Of a stretch of 64,000 nt of DNA, positions 33,640 through 43,182 are shown piece after piece. The first letter of the stretch is position 1. Every line of letters begins with the position of its first letter. The stretch is taken from the NCBI GenBank assembly GCA_037953625.1, contig CM075651.1, forward strand, positions 149,002,001 through 149,066,000, given 5' to 3'. The translations under genes and the position numbers were made by a program. This stretch comes from Crotalaria pallida (taxonomy: Eukaryota > Streptophyta > Magnoliopsida > Fabales > Fabaceae). Below the pieces are notes generated by a model, which saw only the letters and a program-made list of their open reading frames with translations, was not told where the DNA came from and made no database searches.

Positions 33640-33960
33640 AAGATCACGGTTCATTTTAAAAATCTCAACAGTGATCATATATACTAAAGATCCCGGTTGA
33701 TTTAAAAACTCAACAGTGATCATATATACTAAAGATCCCGGTTCATTTTAAAAAACTCAACAGTGATCATATATGCTATTGATCCCGGTTCCTTGTTTTT
33801 TATTGATCCCGGTTCCTTGTTTTTTATTGATCCCGGTTCCGTGTTTTCTAAAACAACTGGGATCATAAGAATCAGACTTGTTATACCAGGGGATACAATC
33901 CCAGTTCGGAACCGGGATCAATAGGCATGCGGAACCGGGATCTTTTAGCTATTCTGTTGT
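33640..33960. repeat. Right subterminal repeats of the Pack-CACTA
   Basis: Three tandem units of about 60 bp (AAAGATCCCGGTTSATTT, then AACAGTGATCATATATACTA) at 33645-33780 are followed by two 27-bp units ATTGATCCCGGTTCCTTG and closing GAACCGGGATCAATAGG motifs. They mirror the left subterminal motif and are denser here. Confidence 0.8.
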
Positions 33961-34726
33961 AGTGAAGAAGCGGCTTATCTGAAATTGTTTCCCTTTTCAT
34001 TAATTAGGGAAGCAAAGGAGTGGCTAACTTCTCATCCGAATCACAGTTTGGCAAGCTGGGAAGATGTTGAGGAAAAGTTCTTGATCCGATTCTTTCCACC
34101 AACCAGGTTTACCCAGTGCCAAGGCAGATATTTCTTCATTAAGACAAGGTTCAGAGGAGTCATTCTATGAAGCATGGGAAAGGTTCAAGTCTTTGCTCAG
34201 AAAGTGCCCGAACCATGGTTTTGAGGATGTTGATCAACTGAACATATTTTGCAATGGTCTGAGGCCTGATTCTAAAATGATAGTTGATGCGGCAGCTGGG
34301 GGAACAATCATGTCTGTGGATGCTGACAGGGCCACTTTGATTATTGATTCTCTGTCTGTTACAGATCGGCAAGCTCATCACAATAGGAGAGCAGCTCAAA
34401 AGAAAGGTATTATGGAACTTGCTACTTCTGATGCAATTCTGGCATAGAACAAGCTCCTAACTAAACAGATTGAAGCTCTCACAACACAGATCACAAAGCT
34501 TCCTCAGCAGTTGAATGCAGTTAATTCCAATCTTGCACCACAAGTACCTAAATGTGAATTCTGTGGAGGTGATCATCCTACTGGTGATTGTTCTCAACCT
34601 GGTACTTTTCAATTGGAAGATGTTCAATTTGTAAACAATCAAGGTCGACAAGGCGACCCTTCCAATAATGCACCAAGTGGTAATTTTCAGCAGGGATGAA
34701 GATCTAATCAGAATCAGAATTATGGG

Positions 34727-36458
34727 TTGAAGCAAGAGGGATCTTCTAGCAGACAACCTCCTTTTCAACAACAACCTCACTTCCAACAACAATCTCATTT
34801 CCAGCAACCATTTCAGCAGCAATTTCCTTATCAACCTCAATATCATCAGCAACAATTTCTGCAACAAATACCTTACCAACAGTTTCAACAACAACCTTCA
34901 TTTCAACAAAGTTATCCTCCTGCTCAAGATAAAACATCCAAGTTAGAGGAAACTTTTGAGAAATTCATGCAAGCTTCAATGGCAAATCAGAAGAACACTG
35001 ATGCTTCAATAAGGGATTTGGAGACTCAGATGGGACAATTGGTAAAGCAACTGGCGGAGCAAAATCAGAATCAAGCCCAATTTTCAGCCAATACTCAAAC
35101 CAACCCAAAGGAGCATTGCAAGTCTATCACCACCAGGAGTGGTAAAGAAATTGGCAAAGGGATAGGAGATTTTTTGCATGATGAGAGTGTTGAGAGGGAA
35201 AAACAAAGAGAGAATGAACAACAGAAAGAGCAAGAGAGCGAGAAAGAAAAAGAGATTGAAAAACAAAGGGAGAACAAAAAGAATGACCATGAGAGGAAGA
35301 AGGAGGGGGATAGTGTTCCTCAATTGAAAAATGTCCCTTACCCCAAAAATCCTTCAAAGAGAGATACAGAGAGGCAATATGCAAGATTCATGGATATCTT
35401 CAAAAGACTGCAGATTAACATTCCTTTCATGGAGGCGATGGAGCAAATGCCTACTTATGCAAAATTTATGAAAGAGCTCCTCACCAAAAAGAGAAGATTT
35501 CCAGAGGAAACAGTGGAACTTGAAGCAGGATGTAGTGCCCTTATCCAGAAGTCTATGCCTCAGAAATCCACAGATCCTGGTAGTTTCACTATTCCTGTGA
35601 CCATCAGTACCTTGCCAGTGGGTAAGGCATTGCTTGATCTTGGGGCAAGTATTAATTTGATGCCTTTAGCTATGCTCAAGAGGATTGGTAGCTTGGAGGT
35701 TCGTCCTACAAGAATGACATTGCAGTTGGCTGACAGGTCTTTGAAATTCCCCTATGGTGTTGCTGAAGATGTGTTGGTAAAAGTTGATAAATTTGTATTT
35801 CCCGTGGACTTTGTTGTCATGGATATTGAGGAAGATGCGGAAGTACCACTCATTCTTGGAAGGTCATTCATGAAAACAGCTAAGGTCATTATTGATGTTG
35901 ATGAGGGCAAGCTGAAGATGAGGGTCCAAAATGATGAGATCAACTTTGATGTGTTTGAAGCAATGAACCATCCAAAAGATAAGCAACAATGTTACCGCAT
36001 GGATGTTATTGATGAAGTTTCTCTTTCGGCAAGGAAACAATTGTTCAAAGCAACTCCGTTAGAGAAAGCTTTAATTGATGCTTGTGATGATCTAAATGAC
36101 GAGGAAGAGAAGAAAATTGATGAATGCCTCAAGGATTTAGATGCTTCAAAAGAGCTTTTGTCACAAGAAGCTCAACTTGAAAAAGCTACCACAGGATCTC
36201 AAAACCGAAGATCAGAAATTGGAATTGAAAGCTTTACCTTCACACTTGAAATATGTATTCCTTTTTGATGAAGGCAGCAAACCTGTTGTTATTAGTAGTT
36301 CCTTGTCCACTCTTGAAGAAGCAAAACTGATTTCAGTTCTAAAAGCAAATGAGGGTGCTATTGGCTGGACTTTATCCGATCTCAAGGGTATTAGTCCATC
36401 CTATTGCATGCACAAGATTCATATGGAGCAGGATTTCAAGCCTGTAGCCCAACCTCAG
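34727..36458 (+). pseudogene. gag C-terminus and protease of the gypsy element, frameshifted
   Basis: A long frame from 34727 starts with a Gln-rich tract (residues about 5-65), then a charged Glu/Lys-rich linker, then an aspartic protease around 35610-35900: LPVGKALLDLGASINLMPLA with the DLGAS active-site form typical of Athila, and PLILGRSFMKTAKVIIDVD. A 1-base insertion in an A run near 36184 shifts the frame; the true frame continues from 36141-36458 (LSTLEEAKLISVLKANEGAI, KGISPSYCMHKI), then meets TGA at 36459-36461 (probably an old CGA) immediately before RT. The protease would process Gag-Pol. Confidence 0.82.
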
Positions 36459-36461
36459 TGA

Positions 36462-39113
36462 AGACTGAATCCAACTATGAAAGAGGTGGTCAAGAAAGAG
36501 GTCATGAAGCTTTTGGAAGCAGGAATGATTTATCCGATATCTGACAGTGCTTGGGTAAGCCCAGTCCAGGTGGTACCAAAGAAAGGTGGGATGACTGTGA
36601 TCAGGAATGAAAAGAATGAATTGATTCCCACTAGGACAGTCACAGGTTGGCGGATGTGTATAGACTACCGGAAGCTCAACCAGGCTACCAGAAAGGATCA
36701 CTTCCCATTGCCCTTCATGGATCAAATGTTGGAGAGACTGGCTGGACAGGCTTACTATTGCTTTTTGGATGGTTACTCAGGATACAATCAGATTGTTGTA
36801 GATCCAGATGACCAGGAAAAGACGGCTTTCACATGTTCTTTTGGTGTGTTCGCTTATAGGAAGATGCCTTTTGGATTGTGTAATGCACCGGCTACTTTTC
36901 AGAGGTGTATGCTTGCCATCTTTGTAGATCTTGTGGAGCAGTGCATTGAGGTGTTCATGGATGACTTCTCCGTCTTTGGACAATCATTTGATCATTGCTT
37001 AGAGAATTTGGACACCATACTGAAGCGGTGTGTGGATACAAATTTGGTCTTAAATTGGGAAAAATGCCACTTTATGGTGATAGAAGGAATTGTGCTTGGC
37101 CACAGAATTTCATCTAAGGGGATTGAATTTGACAAAGCAAAAGTGGAAGTCATTGAGAAGCTGCCTCCACCAACCTATGTCAAGGGAATCAGGAGTTTCC
37201 TTGGCCATGCAGGTTTCTATAGGCGGTTCATCAAAGACTTCTCAAAGATTGCCAAACCCCTTAGTAATTTGCTTGGTAAAGATGTGGTATTTCATTTTGA
37301 TTCTGATTGTTTACATGCATTTAATCTTTTGAAACAAAAGCTAATTTTAGCTCCTGTGATTGTTGCACCCGACTGGCATCTTGAATTTGAACTCATGTGT
37401 GATGCTAGTGACTATGCAGTCGGGGCCGTGCTAGGACAGCGTAAGTCTAAAGTTTTCTATGCAATACACTATGCTAGCAGGGTTTTGAATGAAGCACAAA
37501 TCAAATATGCAACTACTGAAAAAGAGTTGCTAGCAATTGTGTATGCCTTGGAAAAATTTAGATCTTACTTGATTGGTTCTAAGGTCATTGTTTATACTGA
37601 TCACGCTGCCATTAAGTATTTGTTGGCTAAACCAGATTCTAAACCCGGACTCATTCGTTGGGGATTGTTATTGCAAGAATTCGATTTAACCATCAAAGAC
37701 AAGAAGAGCAGCGAAAATTTTGTTGCTGACCACCTTTCAAGATTGATTAACAGGGAAGTCACAGTAAAAGAGAAAGAAATTCAAGAGCAATTCCCTGATG
37801 AAAGGCTGTTACTGGTACAGGAGAGGCCATGGTTTGCTGACATGGCAAACTTCAAAGCTGCAGGTGTCATTCCTGATGATTTAAATTGGCATCAAAGGAA
37901 GAAATTCTTTAGAGATGCAAATCATTATGTTTGGGATGACCCTCACCTCTTCAAAATAGGAGTTGATGGCTTATTGATAAGATGTGTAACATCAGATGAA
38001 GCTAAGAGCATCTTGTGGCATTGTCACAATTCTCCTTATGGTGGACATTTCAATGGAGAAAGGACTGCTGCCAAAGTCCTTCAATCCGGCTTTTATTGGC
38101 CATCACTTTTCAAGGATGCTCACCTTCATGTGCAACAATGCAACAATTGCCAAAGAGCCGGAGGAATATCAAAAAGGAATGGAATGCCCCTAAATAGCAT
38201 TCTAGAAATTGAAGTTTTTGATTGTTGGGGAATTGATTTTGTTGGTCCACTACCAAGTTCATTTTCAAACGAGTATATCTTAGTGGCGGTGGATTATGTC
38301 TCAAAATTGGTTGAAGCTATGGCCGCACAAAAGGCCGATGCCAAAACTGTGATCCGGTTCCTCAAGAAGAACATATTTTGTAGATTTGGCACTCCTAGAG
38401 TCCTTATCAGTGATGGAGGATCACATTTTTGCAACAATCAGCTCAAGAAGACTTTGCAGCACTATGGTGTCAGACACAAGGTTACAACACCCTATCATCC
38501 ACAAACCAATGGTCAAGCGGAAGTCTCAAATAGGGAAATCAAAAGAATCCTTGAGAATACTGTCTCACTCTCAAGGAAGGATTGGTCTCAAAAGTTAGAT
38601 GATGCACTTTGGGCCTACATGACTGCATACAAATCACCAACAGGTTTATCCCCTTTCCAGCTTGTCTATGGCAAGGCATGTCATCTGCCTGTGGAGCTGG
38701 AACATAGAGCATTTTGGGCTTTGAAGTTCTTTAACACGGATGATGCAGCTGCGTGTGTAAAGAGAAAATTGCAGTTGCATGAGTTGGAGGAAATGCGCAA
38801 CAATGCCTATGAGTCTTCAAAAGTATACAAAGCCAAGGCCAAGGCCTACCATGACAGGAAGATCATTAAAAGAGAATTCCAACAAGGCCAATCTGTGTTA
38901 TTGTTCAATTCCAGGTTGAAGTTATTCCCTGGAAAGTTGAAATCAAAATGGTCTGGTCCATTTGTTGTTAGAGAATTAAAGCCCTATGAAGCTATTGAGA
39001 TAGCAGATCCAGGCACAGGCAGGCAATTCACTGTTAATGGGAAAAGGTTGAAGCATTACTTGGGAGGTGACATTGACAATGTCACCACCATTGTTCACTT
39101 GACAGAGGCATAA
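36462..39113 (+). CDS. pol: pol: reverse transcriptase, RNase H and integrase, open frame
   Basis: The frame is open for 883 codons from the stop at 36459, with the first ATG at 36477. RT core: WRMCIDYRKLNQATRKDHFP, YSGYNQIVVDPDDQEKTAFT and the catalytic VFMDDFSVFG near residue 160. RNase H: ELMCDASDYAVGAVLG and TTEKELLAIVYALEKFRSYL. Integrase: a zinc-binding H-H-C-C domain ending QQCNNCQRAG, then D, D and E catalytic positions in CWGIDFVGPLP, LISDGGSHFCNNQ and HPQTNGQAEVSNREI. The C-terminal GPFVVRELKPYEAIEI region is the usual Ty3/gypsy tail; no chromodomain is seen. These enzymes copy RNA to DNA and insert it. All key residues are present, so this part could be supplied in trans if translated. 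Confidence 0.92.
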   Translation, partial: RLNPTMKEVVKKEVMKLLEAGMIYPISDSAWVSPVQVVPKKGGMTVIRNEKNELIPTRTVTGWRMCIDYRKLNQATRKDHFPLPFMDQMLERLAGQAYYCFLDGYSGYNQIVVDPDDQEKTAFTCSFGVFAYRKMPFGLCNAPATFQRCMLAIFVDLVEQCIEVFMDDFSVFGQSFDHCLENLDTILKRCVDTNLVLNWEKCHFMVIEGIVLGHRISSKGIEFDKAKVEVIEKLPPPTYVKGIRSFLGHAGFYRRFIKDFSKIAKPLSNLLGKDVVFHFDSDCLHAFNLLKQKLILAPVIVAPDWHLEFELMCDASDYAVGAVLGQRKSKVFYAIHYASRVLNEAQIKYATTEKELLAIVYALEKFRSYLIGSKVIVYTDHAAIKYLLAKPDSKPGLIRWGLLLQEFDLTIKDKKSSENFVADHLSRLINREVTVKEKEIQEQFPDERLLLVQERPWFADMANFKAAGVIPDDLNWHQRKKFFRDANHYVWDDPHLFKIGVDGLLIRCVTSDEAKSILWHCHNSPYGGHFNGERTAAKVLQSGFYWPSLFKDAHLHVQQCNNCQRAGGISKRNGMPLNSILEIEVFDCWGIDFVGPLPSSFSNEYILVAVDYVSKLVEAMAAQKADAKTVIRFLKKNIFCRFGTPRVLISDGGSHFCNNQLKKTLQHYGVRHKVTTPYHPQTNGQAEVSNREIKRILENTVSLSRKDWSQKLDDALWAYMTAYKSPTGLSPFQLVYGKACHLPVELEHRAFWALKFFNTDDAAACVKRKLQLHELEEMRNNAYESSKVYKAKAKAYHDRKIIKREFQQGQSVLLFNSRLKLFPGKLKSKWSGPFVVRELKPYEAIEIADPGTGRQFTVNGKRLKHYLGGDIDNVTTIVHLTEA

Positions 39114-39293
39114 CATTGAGCAGGCGTCGAGCTAATGACGTTAAACAAGCGCTGTTGGGAGGCAACCCAGACTGGATGTTTTCACTTATTACTTTGATTT
39201 ATTTTCTGCTTATCTGCATTTCTATTTTTTTTAGTGGTTCTGAGTTGTGCAGTTAGTTAGAGCTGTGGAAAAAAAAAAGAAAAAAAAAGTTTT

Positions 39294-39534
39294 CTCTCAA
39301 GCGAGTAAACACTCGCTCCAGCGAAAACATCTCAGGAAGTTGGGGATTTTGAATTCATGATTCGCTCCAGCGAGACCTCACTATCGCTCCAGCGAATAAA
39401 GTTCGAGCGAGCGAAAATGGTCCAGAAAATCCAGGATTTTGAATCCCGAATTCGCTTTAGCGAGTAAGTACTCGCTCCAGCGAAACTGCACCCGTAACTC
39501 AGGTCTGATTGAAATTAATCTCTCGCTCAAGCGA
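39294..39534. promoter_or_regulatory. Array of eight TCGCTNNAGCGA palindromes upstream of the extra ORF
   Basis: Copies (some imperfect) lie at about 39294, 39313, 39362, 39384, 39403, 39452, 39472 and 39523. The commonest form is TCGCTCCAGCGA; variants have TTTA, TCAA or a shifted half. The same 12-bp motif occurs four times in each LTR (27312-27411 and its 3' copy), just before a TATA-like box. Here too a TATA-like TTTTTAAAAT follows at 39551. The parallel suggests a promoter array for the downstream ORF. Function is inferred. Confidence 0.6.
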
Positions 39535-39680
39535 GTCTTCTCAGACCCAGTTTTTAAAATAGATCGATCCCCTCTTTCCTCTCTTATTCTTCATACGGCT
39601 TTCTCGTTCTCTTCTCACACACTCACTCGAAATCTCATTCCTTCCTCACAAATCACTCATACCTCCCCTCAAGCTTCAAA

Positions 39681-40160
39681 GGTAACTCTCAATCTCTCAC
39701 TCTCATGCTAAAATCTGAATTGCTCTCTCTCCATTTTGGTTCTTTCTCTTGTTTCATGCACTAGGGCAGAATTTCATGCTTTCAATTGTTGATTATTGCA
39801 GAACCTCCATGGCTTGTGATTACTCTTGGTATATTACATTGTTGTGGGTGCATTCATGAACAAATTATGCTAAAGTTTAGTTGGGGTTTCATAGTGCATG
39901 CAAGGTGTTCGATAAAATGCCCATTAGAATTGATTCTTTTTAATGTACTTGGATTCAATGAGGTTATGTTTTGTGCATGAACTAAATTGATTTTAAGGCA
40001 TTATGTGGGTGTTTTATTGTTGAATATCAAAGAAAAAAGATATGCACACCAAGTGTTCGATGAAATACCCTTCTAAACTTTTGGTTTAAAATGCATTATA
40101 TCTGGTCATAAGTTGTTTAATGGTTCAAATTAATAAGTGAATTATTTGTTTTCTTTGCAG
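39681..40160 (+). other. Probable intron ahead of the extra ORF
   Basis: A donor TTCAAAG|GTAACT (39680/39681) and a strong acceptor TTTGTTTTCTTTGCAG|ATG (40160/40161) bracket 480 bp of T-rich DNA without a good frame. The acceptor is directly joined to the ORF's ATG. Athila-type elements are known or suspected to express this 3' ORF from a spliced RNA. The 64- and 90-codon frames around here are not protein-like. Confidence 0.6.
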
Positions 40161-41456
40161 ATGGCACCTAAATTGAGAACCCGAGGTGGAAAGGAAACTG
40201 CAAAACGGGGCCGACTTGAACCTGGTTCTAGTTCTCAGCCTGTGGCTCCACCACCACCTGCACCTCATGCACCAGTGCTGAAAAATGACACAGCCAGAGA
40301 TATTTTCAACCTCATTAGCACCTGGAGCATGCTTAGGGAGAGGGTATTGGAGCTAAAACAAGGGGAGTATCCGGAGTTATCGACAGAGATTGATAGAAGA
40401 TCATGGGGGAGGGTGGCCAGTCCTGCTCCCAGCTTTGATGAACAGTTGGTGCTGGAATTTTATGCGAACGCTTGGCCATTGCAAGATGAGGACAGCGAAG
40501 CGCGAAAAACAAAGGTCTGCGGCCAGCGGGTATCATTCAGCATGCAAACTATCAACAGATACCTGGGCGAGCCTTTCGATTGTGCTCACCTTGATGATTA
40601 TGGTCAGAGGTTGCAGCAGGCAGGATTCCCCGCCGACCGAGTAGCGCGTGCGATTTGTCGTCCCGATAAGGGTTGGACAACCAAACCCAACGGGGAACCT
40701 TGGCTCATCAAGAGGAAGGATATGAACTTTCGGGCAAACTTTCAGGCCGGTCTTATGCTCACAAATATTTGGCCCAATAGTCACACTTCGGACTTGAATG
40801 TTCCGAAGTGCCACCTTCTTTACAGCATTCTGATAGGTGACGCACTGGACATTGCTCAGGTCATCTTGGACATCATTGCCAATCATGTGAAGGAGGATAT
40901 CAACCCGAGGAAACCAGCGACACGGAAGCATTTGAGCTTTCCTTCTCTTATCACTGGCTTATGCCGTGAAGCTGGTGTCCAAGTTCAGGCTGACAAGAAG
41001 CTGCTGAAGATCTCCAAGAGCTACATCCAGTTCCATTTCACACCTAAGGAGACTGAGCCTGCCGCTGCACCACCACAGGAACCACACCCTCCACCACCAT
41101 TTTACTACATTCCGCCTGACGACCAACCATTTGACCACCAGCCGCCACCACAGCCGGACTTTTACCAGAGCGTACCCCCCCCCCCCCAGTTTTTTCAGAG
41201 GATGGATTCTTTGCATCTCAAAATGGACTCTATTAATAGAGTGCAAATTGAGATGCAAAAGAGTCAATACTTGGCGTGGCAACATCATCCGCAACCTTAC
41301 CGCACCCCGGAGGATTTTGCTGCTTACTTAGCATGGCCTGAGGACAGGCCTGATTTCGCAGGGGGGGTGGATGATGAAGAAGCTGATGAGGATGGTCAGG
41401 ATGACAATGATGATGATGGCGCTGGCGATGATGACATGGTGGATGGTGATGATTGA
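40161..41456 (+). CDS. Extra 3' ORF, putative plant transposon protein (Athila-type)
   Basis: 431 codons, starting MAPKLRTRGGKETAKRGRLE immediately after a splice acceptor. Order: a basic start, a Pro-rich patch, a folded central region of about 230 residues (ARDIFNLISTWSMLRERVLE, LVLEFYANAWPLQDED, SFSMQTINRYLGEPFDCAHL, AGLMLTNIWPNSHTSDLNVP, CHLLYSILIGDALDIAQVIL), a Pro/Gln-rich linker, and an acidic tail (Asp/Glu/Gly repeats). The central part matches the conserved 'putative plant transposon protein' domain of Athila-type 3' ORFs. No signal peptide or membrane helix is seen, so an envelope role is not supported. A C run near 41177-41188 codes four Pro and could shift frame easily. Function is unknown. 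Confidence 0.78.
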   Translation: MAPKLRTRGGKETAKRGRLEPGSSSQPVAPPPPAPHAPVLKNDTARDIFNLISTWSMLRERVLELKQGEYPELSTEIDRRSWGRVASPAPSFDEQLVLEFYANAWPLQDEDSEARKTKVCGQRVSFSMQTINRYLGEPFDCAHLDDYGQRLQQAGFPADRVARAICRPDKGWTTKPNGEPWLIKRKDMNFRANFQAGLMLTNIWPNSHTSDLNVPKCHLLYSILIGDALDIAQVILDIIANHVKEDINPRKPATRKHLSFPSLITGLCREAGVQVQADKKLLKISKSYIQFHFTPKETEPAAAPPQEPHPPPPFYYIPPDDQPFDHQPPPQPDFYQSVPPPPQFFQRMDSLHLKMDSINRVQIEMQKSQYLAWQHHPQPYRTPEDFAAYLAWPEDRPDFAGGVDDEEADEDGQDDNDDDGAGDDDMVDGDD

Positions 41457-43182
41457 TGATGGTGATGTGGATTTGGAGGATAGTGATGGATGATGAGGAT
41501 TTTATGGAGTGTGACTTTATATTTTAATTTCTTTTGCATAAACTTAGCTATTTTTTTAGTTACTATAAATAATTGGTTTTGTTTAGTTTTTAGTGATATT
41601 GCTTTAGTTTTATTTCTTAGTTTAGTGTGTTTTGATTTTGATTATTACTTAGCTTATTGTGTTTTGATTTTGTGTGTTGGCTTTAGTGCCTTCCTGAGTT
41701 TTTGGCCTTTGTAGGGAGATGTATATAGTGTCGGCCAACAAAAATATTTTCCTTGAAATTTAGTTAGCAATTTTAATGTGTGGATTTTGCTCTCACTTGT
41801 GATTCAATTTTGGTACCATTTTTATTATGCACCTTGTGTCATGATTGTCTTTCTTGTGTTTAGTAAGTAATCCTTTTTGGTGGTTCATTATCTTTGTTTG
41901 TTCTTCGTAAATTTTATAATTTCGATGCTAATTAGACCACACTTGTGAATATTTACACTTGGCAATGATGTTTAGGTTGACTTGCTTGAAATTTTGGTTC
42001 ATACCTTGTGATGCGTTGGGCCTTCAAAGATTTATCTTTTTGAGTGCTCACCATTGAATTCATGTGCGGGGATTTGCTTGAATCTTTCCTGCTTTTCATA
42101 ATGTTCATGTGCATAAAAATGATAAGGGCAAATTTTTTGTTAACCACTTAAGCCAAATAGCCTACCCTTCCTAATTATTCCCTTGTTTAACCCCTTTGAG
42201 CCTAACAAAGAATTATCCCGTTTTGTCAAATCACCTTCGCAAAAGCCAAAAGCCTTTAATGAAGGAATCAATGTTGCACCTTGAACCTTAGGGAATAGAT
42301 GAGCAATGAACATTTGAAGTTGAGCTTGGCACAGGTTGGGGGGAAACAAATTTGGGAATTGTGGGAATTGTACTTACTTGCAAAAGATGGCTTCATTTTG
42401 TCACCTTTATATTCCCCTTCAAAAAAAATGAAAGAAGGGAGGAAATAAAGATTGTGACAAAGAATTGAGTGGTATTTTGGTACCTACACAACATGTTGGG
42501 TACTAGTGAGTTGTCATTGGTATTGGGTTTTGTCAAAACAAAGTGATTGGGAAAAGTGAAGTGTCATAGATGCTTTCAATGCTCAAATATTCCTTAAGGG
42601 TGTAGCTCTCTTTTCCCAAATTATCCCACCAATTAACCCTATCCAAGTTACAACCTTGAATAAAGACCCTTTGATTTTTGTGCATGTTCATTTTTGAATG
42701 AAGGAGTATATGAAAATCAAACTCATAGTTGCATGATTCAATTGTGAAAAATTGAGGGATACACTTTCAACCTATTCACTTGAGAGAGTTGTGAATCAAT
42801 GAGAGATGACTTGAAATCTCTTAGAGTGTTAAGTGAGAGAGTGACACCCTTGAGAAGAACCAGGATTTCTACTTGCTCAATCTTATTCTGAGTTGCCATG
42901 AGTTTTGTTTGCCAGTGTGGACAATCTTGCATCTTTGTTATAATTTTTGCTTTTAACAAATTTTGGATGTGAACTCTCTATCTATGATATTTATAGGTGC
43001 ATGAAGCTCTTTCAGGTCACTTTGGTGCATTGTTCTAATGTTATCATGTTTGTTTCCTCTGAGGGTATATCTGTACATTGAGTTGTTGACTTGATTTCTT
43101 TTTCTAAGTTAGATGTTTAATTTTGATTTTGATTTGTTTTACCTTTGCTTGAGGACAAGCAAGATTCTAGGTTGGGGGAAGT
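41457..43182 (+). other. 3' noncoding region and polypurine tract of the gypsy element
   Basis: About 1.7 kb without a good frame separates the extra ORF from the 3' LTR. It closes with CTTGAGGACAAGCAAGATTC and the polypurine tract AGGTTGGGGGAAG (43169-43181), which would prime plus-strand synthesis; GAGGACAAGCAA before the tract is typical of the lineage. The minus-strand frames at 41953, 42140 and 42738 are shadows. Confidence 0.75.

Larger units (their letters stand above)
28869..33964. mobile_element. Pack-CACTA: 5.1-kb non-autonomous CACTA element with captured genes
   Basis: Inverted termini CACTACTACAGAATTGC and the complement of GCTATTCTGTTGTAGTG are flanked by the 3-bp duplication AAG (28866-28868, 33965-33967). 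Subterminal DNA at both ends is full of GATCCCGGTTC / GAACCGGGATC motifs, expected transposase-binding sites. No transposase is present. The interior carries parts of at least three host genes in plus orientation: a trihelix factor (29177-29962), an unidentified protein (about 29985-30305) and cullin-1 (about 30306-31070), then further exon-like pieces to 33240. Removing element plus one AAG restores the gag frame, which fixes the boundaries exactly. Confidence 0.93.
28427..34726 (+). pseudogene. gag: gag of the gypsy element, split by a CACTA insertion
   Basis: Translation most likely began at ATG 28427; the frame meets TGA at 28526-28528 (probably an old CGA) and then continues through the internal ATG 28601 to the CACTA insertion at 28869. 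It resumes in the same frame after the duplicated AAG (33965-33967) with the capsid-like stretch AKEWLTSHPNHSLASWEDVE, a signature of Athila gag. A 1-base frameshift lies near 34125. The frame then carries TAG at 34446-34448 and TGA at 34697-34699. A CCHC-like knuckle, CEFCGGDHPTGDC, lies at 34553-34591; the following Gln/Pro-rich tract leads into pol. The product would package RNA in virus-like particles, but this copy cannot make it. Confidence 0.82.

Noticed and set aside
39294..39534. Palindromes as rho-independent-type terminators or CRISPR repeats
   Set aside because: Irregular spacing, no T-run, and the same motif sits in both LTRs; a regulatory array fits better.
40161..41456. Envelope protein identity for the extra ORF
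   Set aside because: No signal peptide, cleavage site or membrane helix; the sequence matches the plant transposon-protein type instead.
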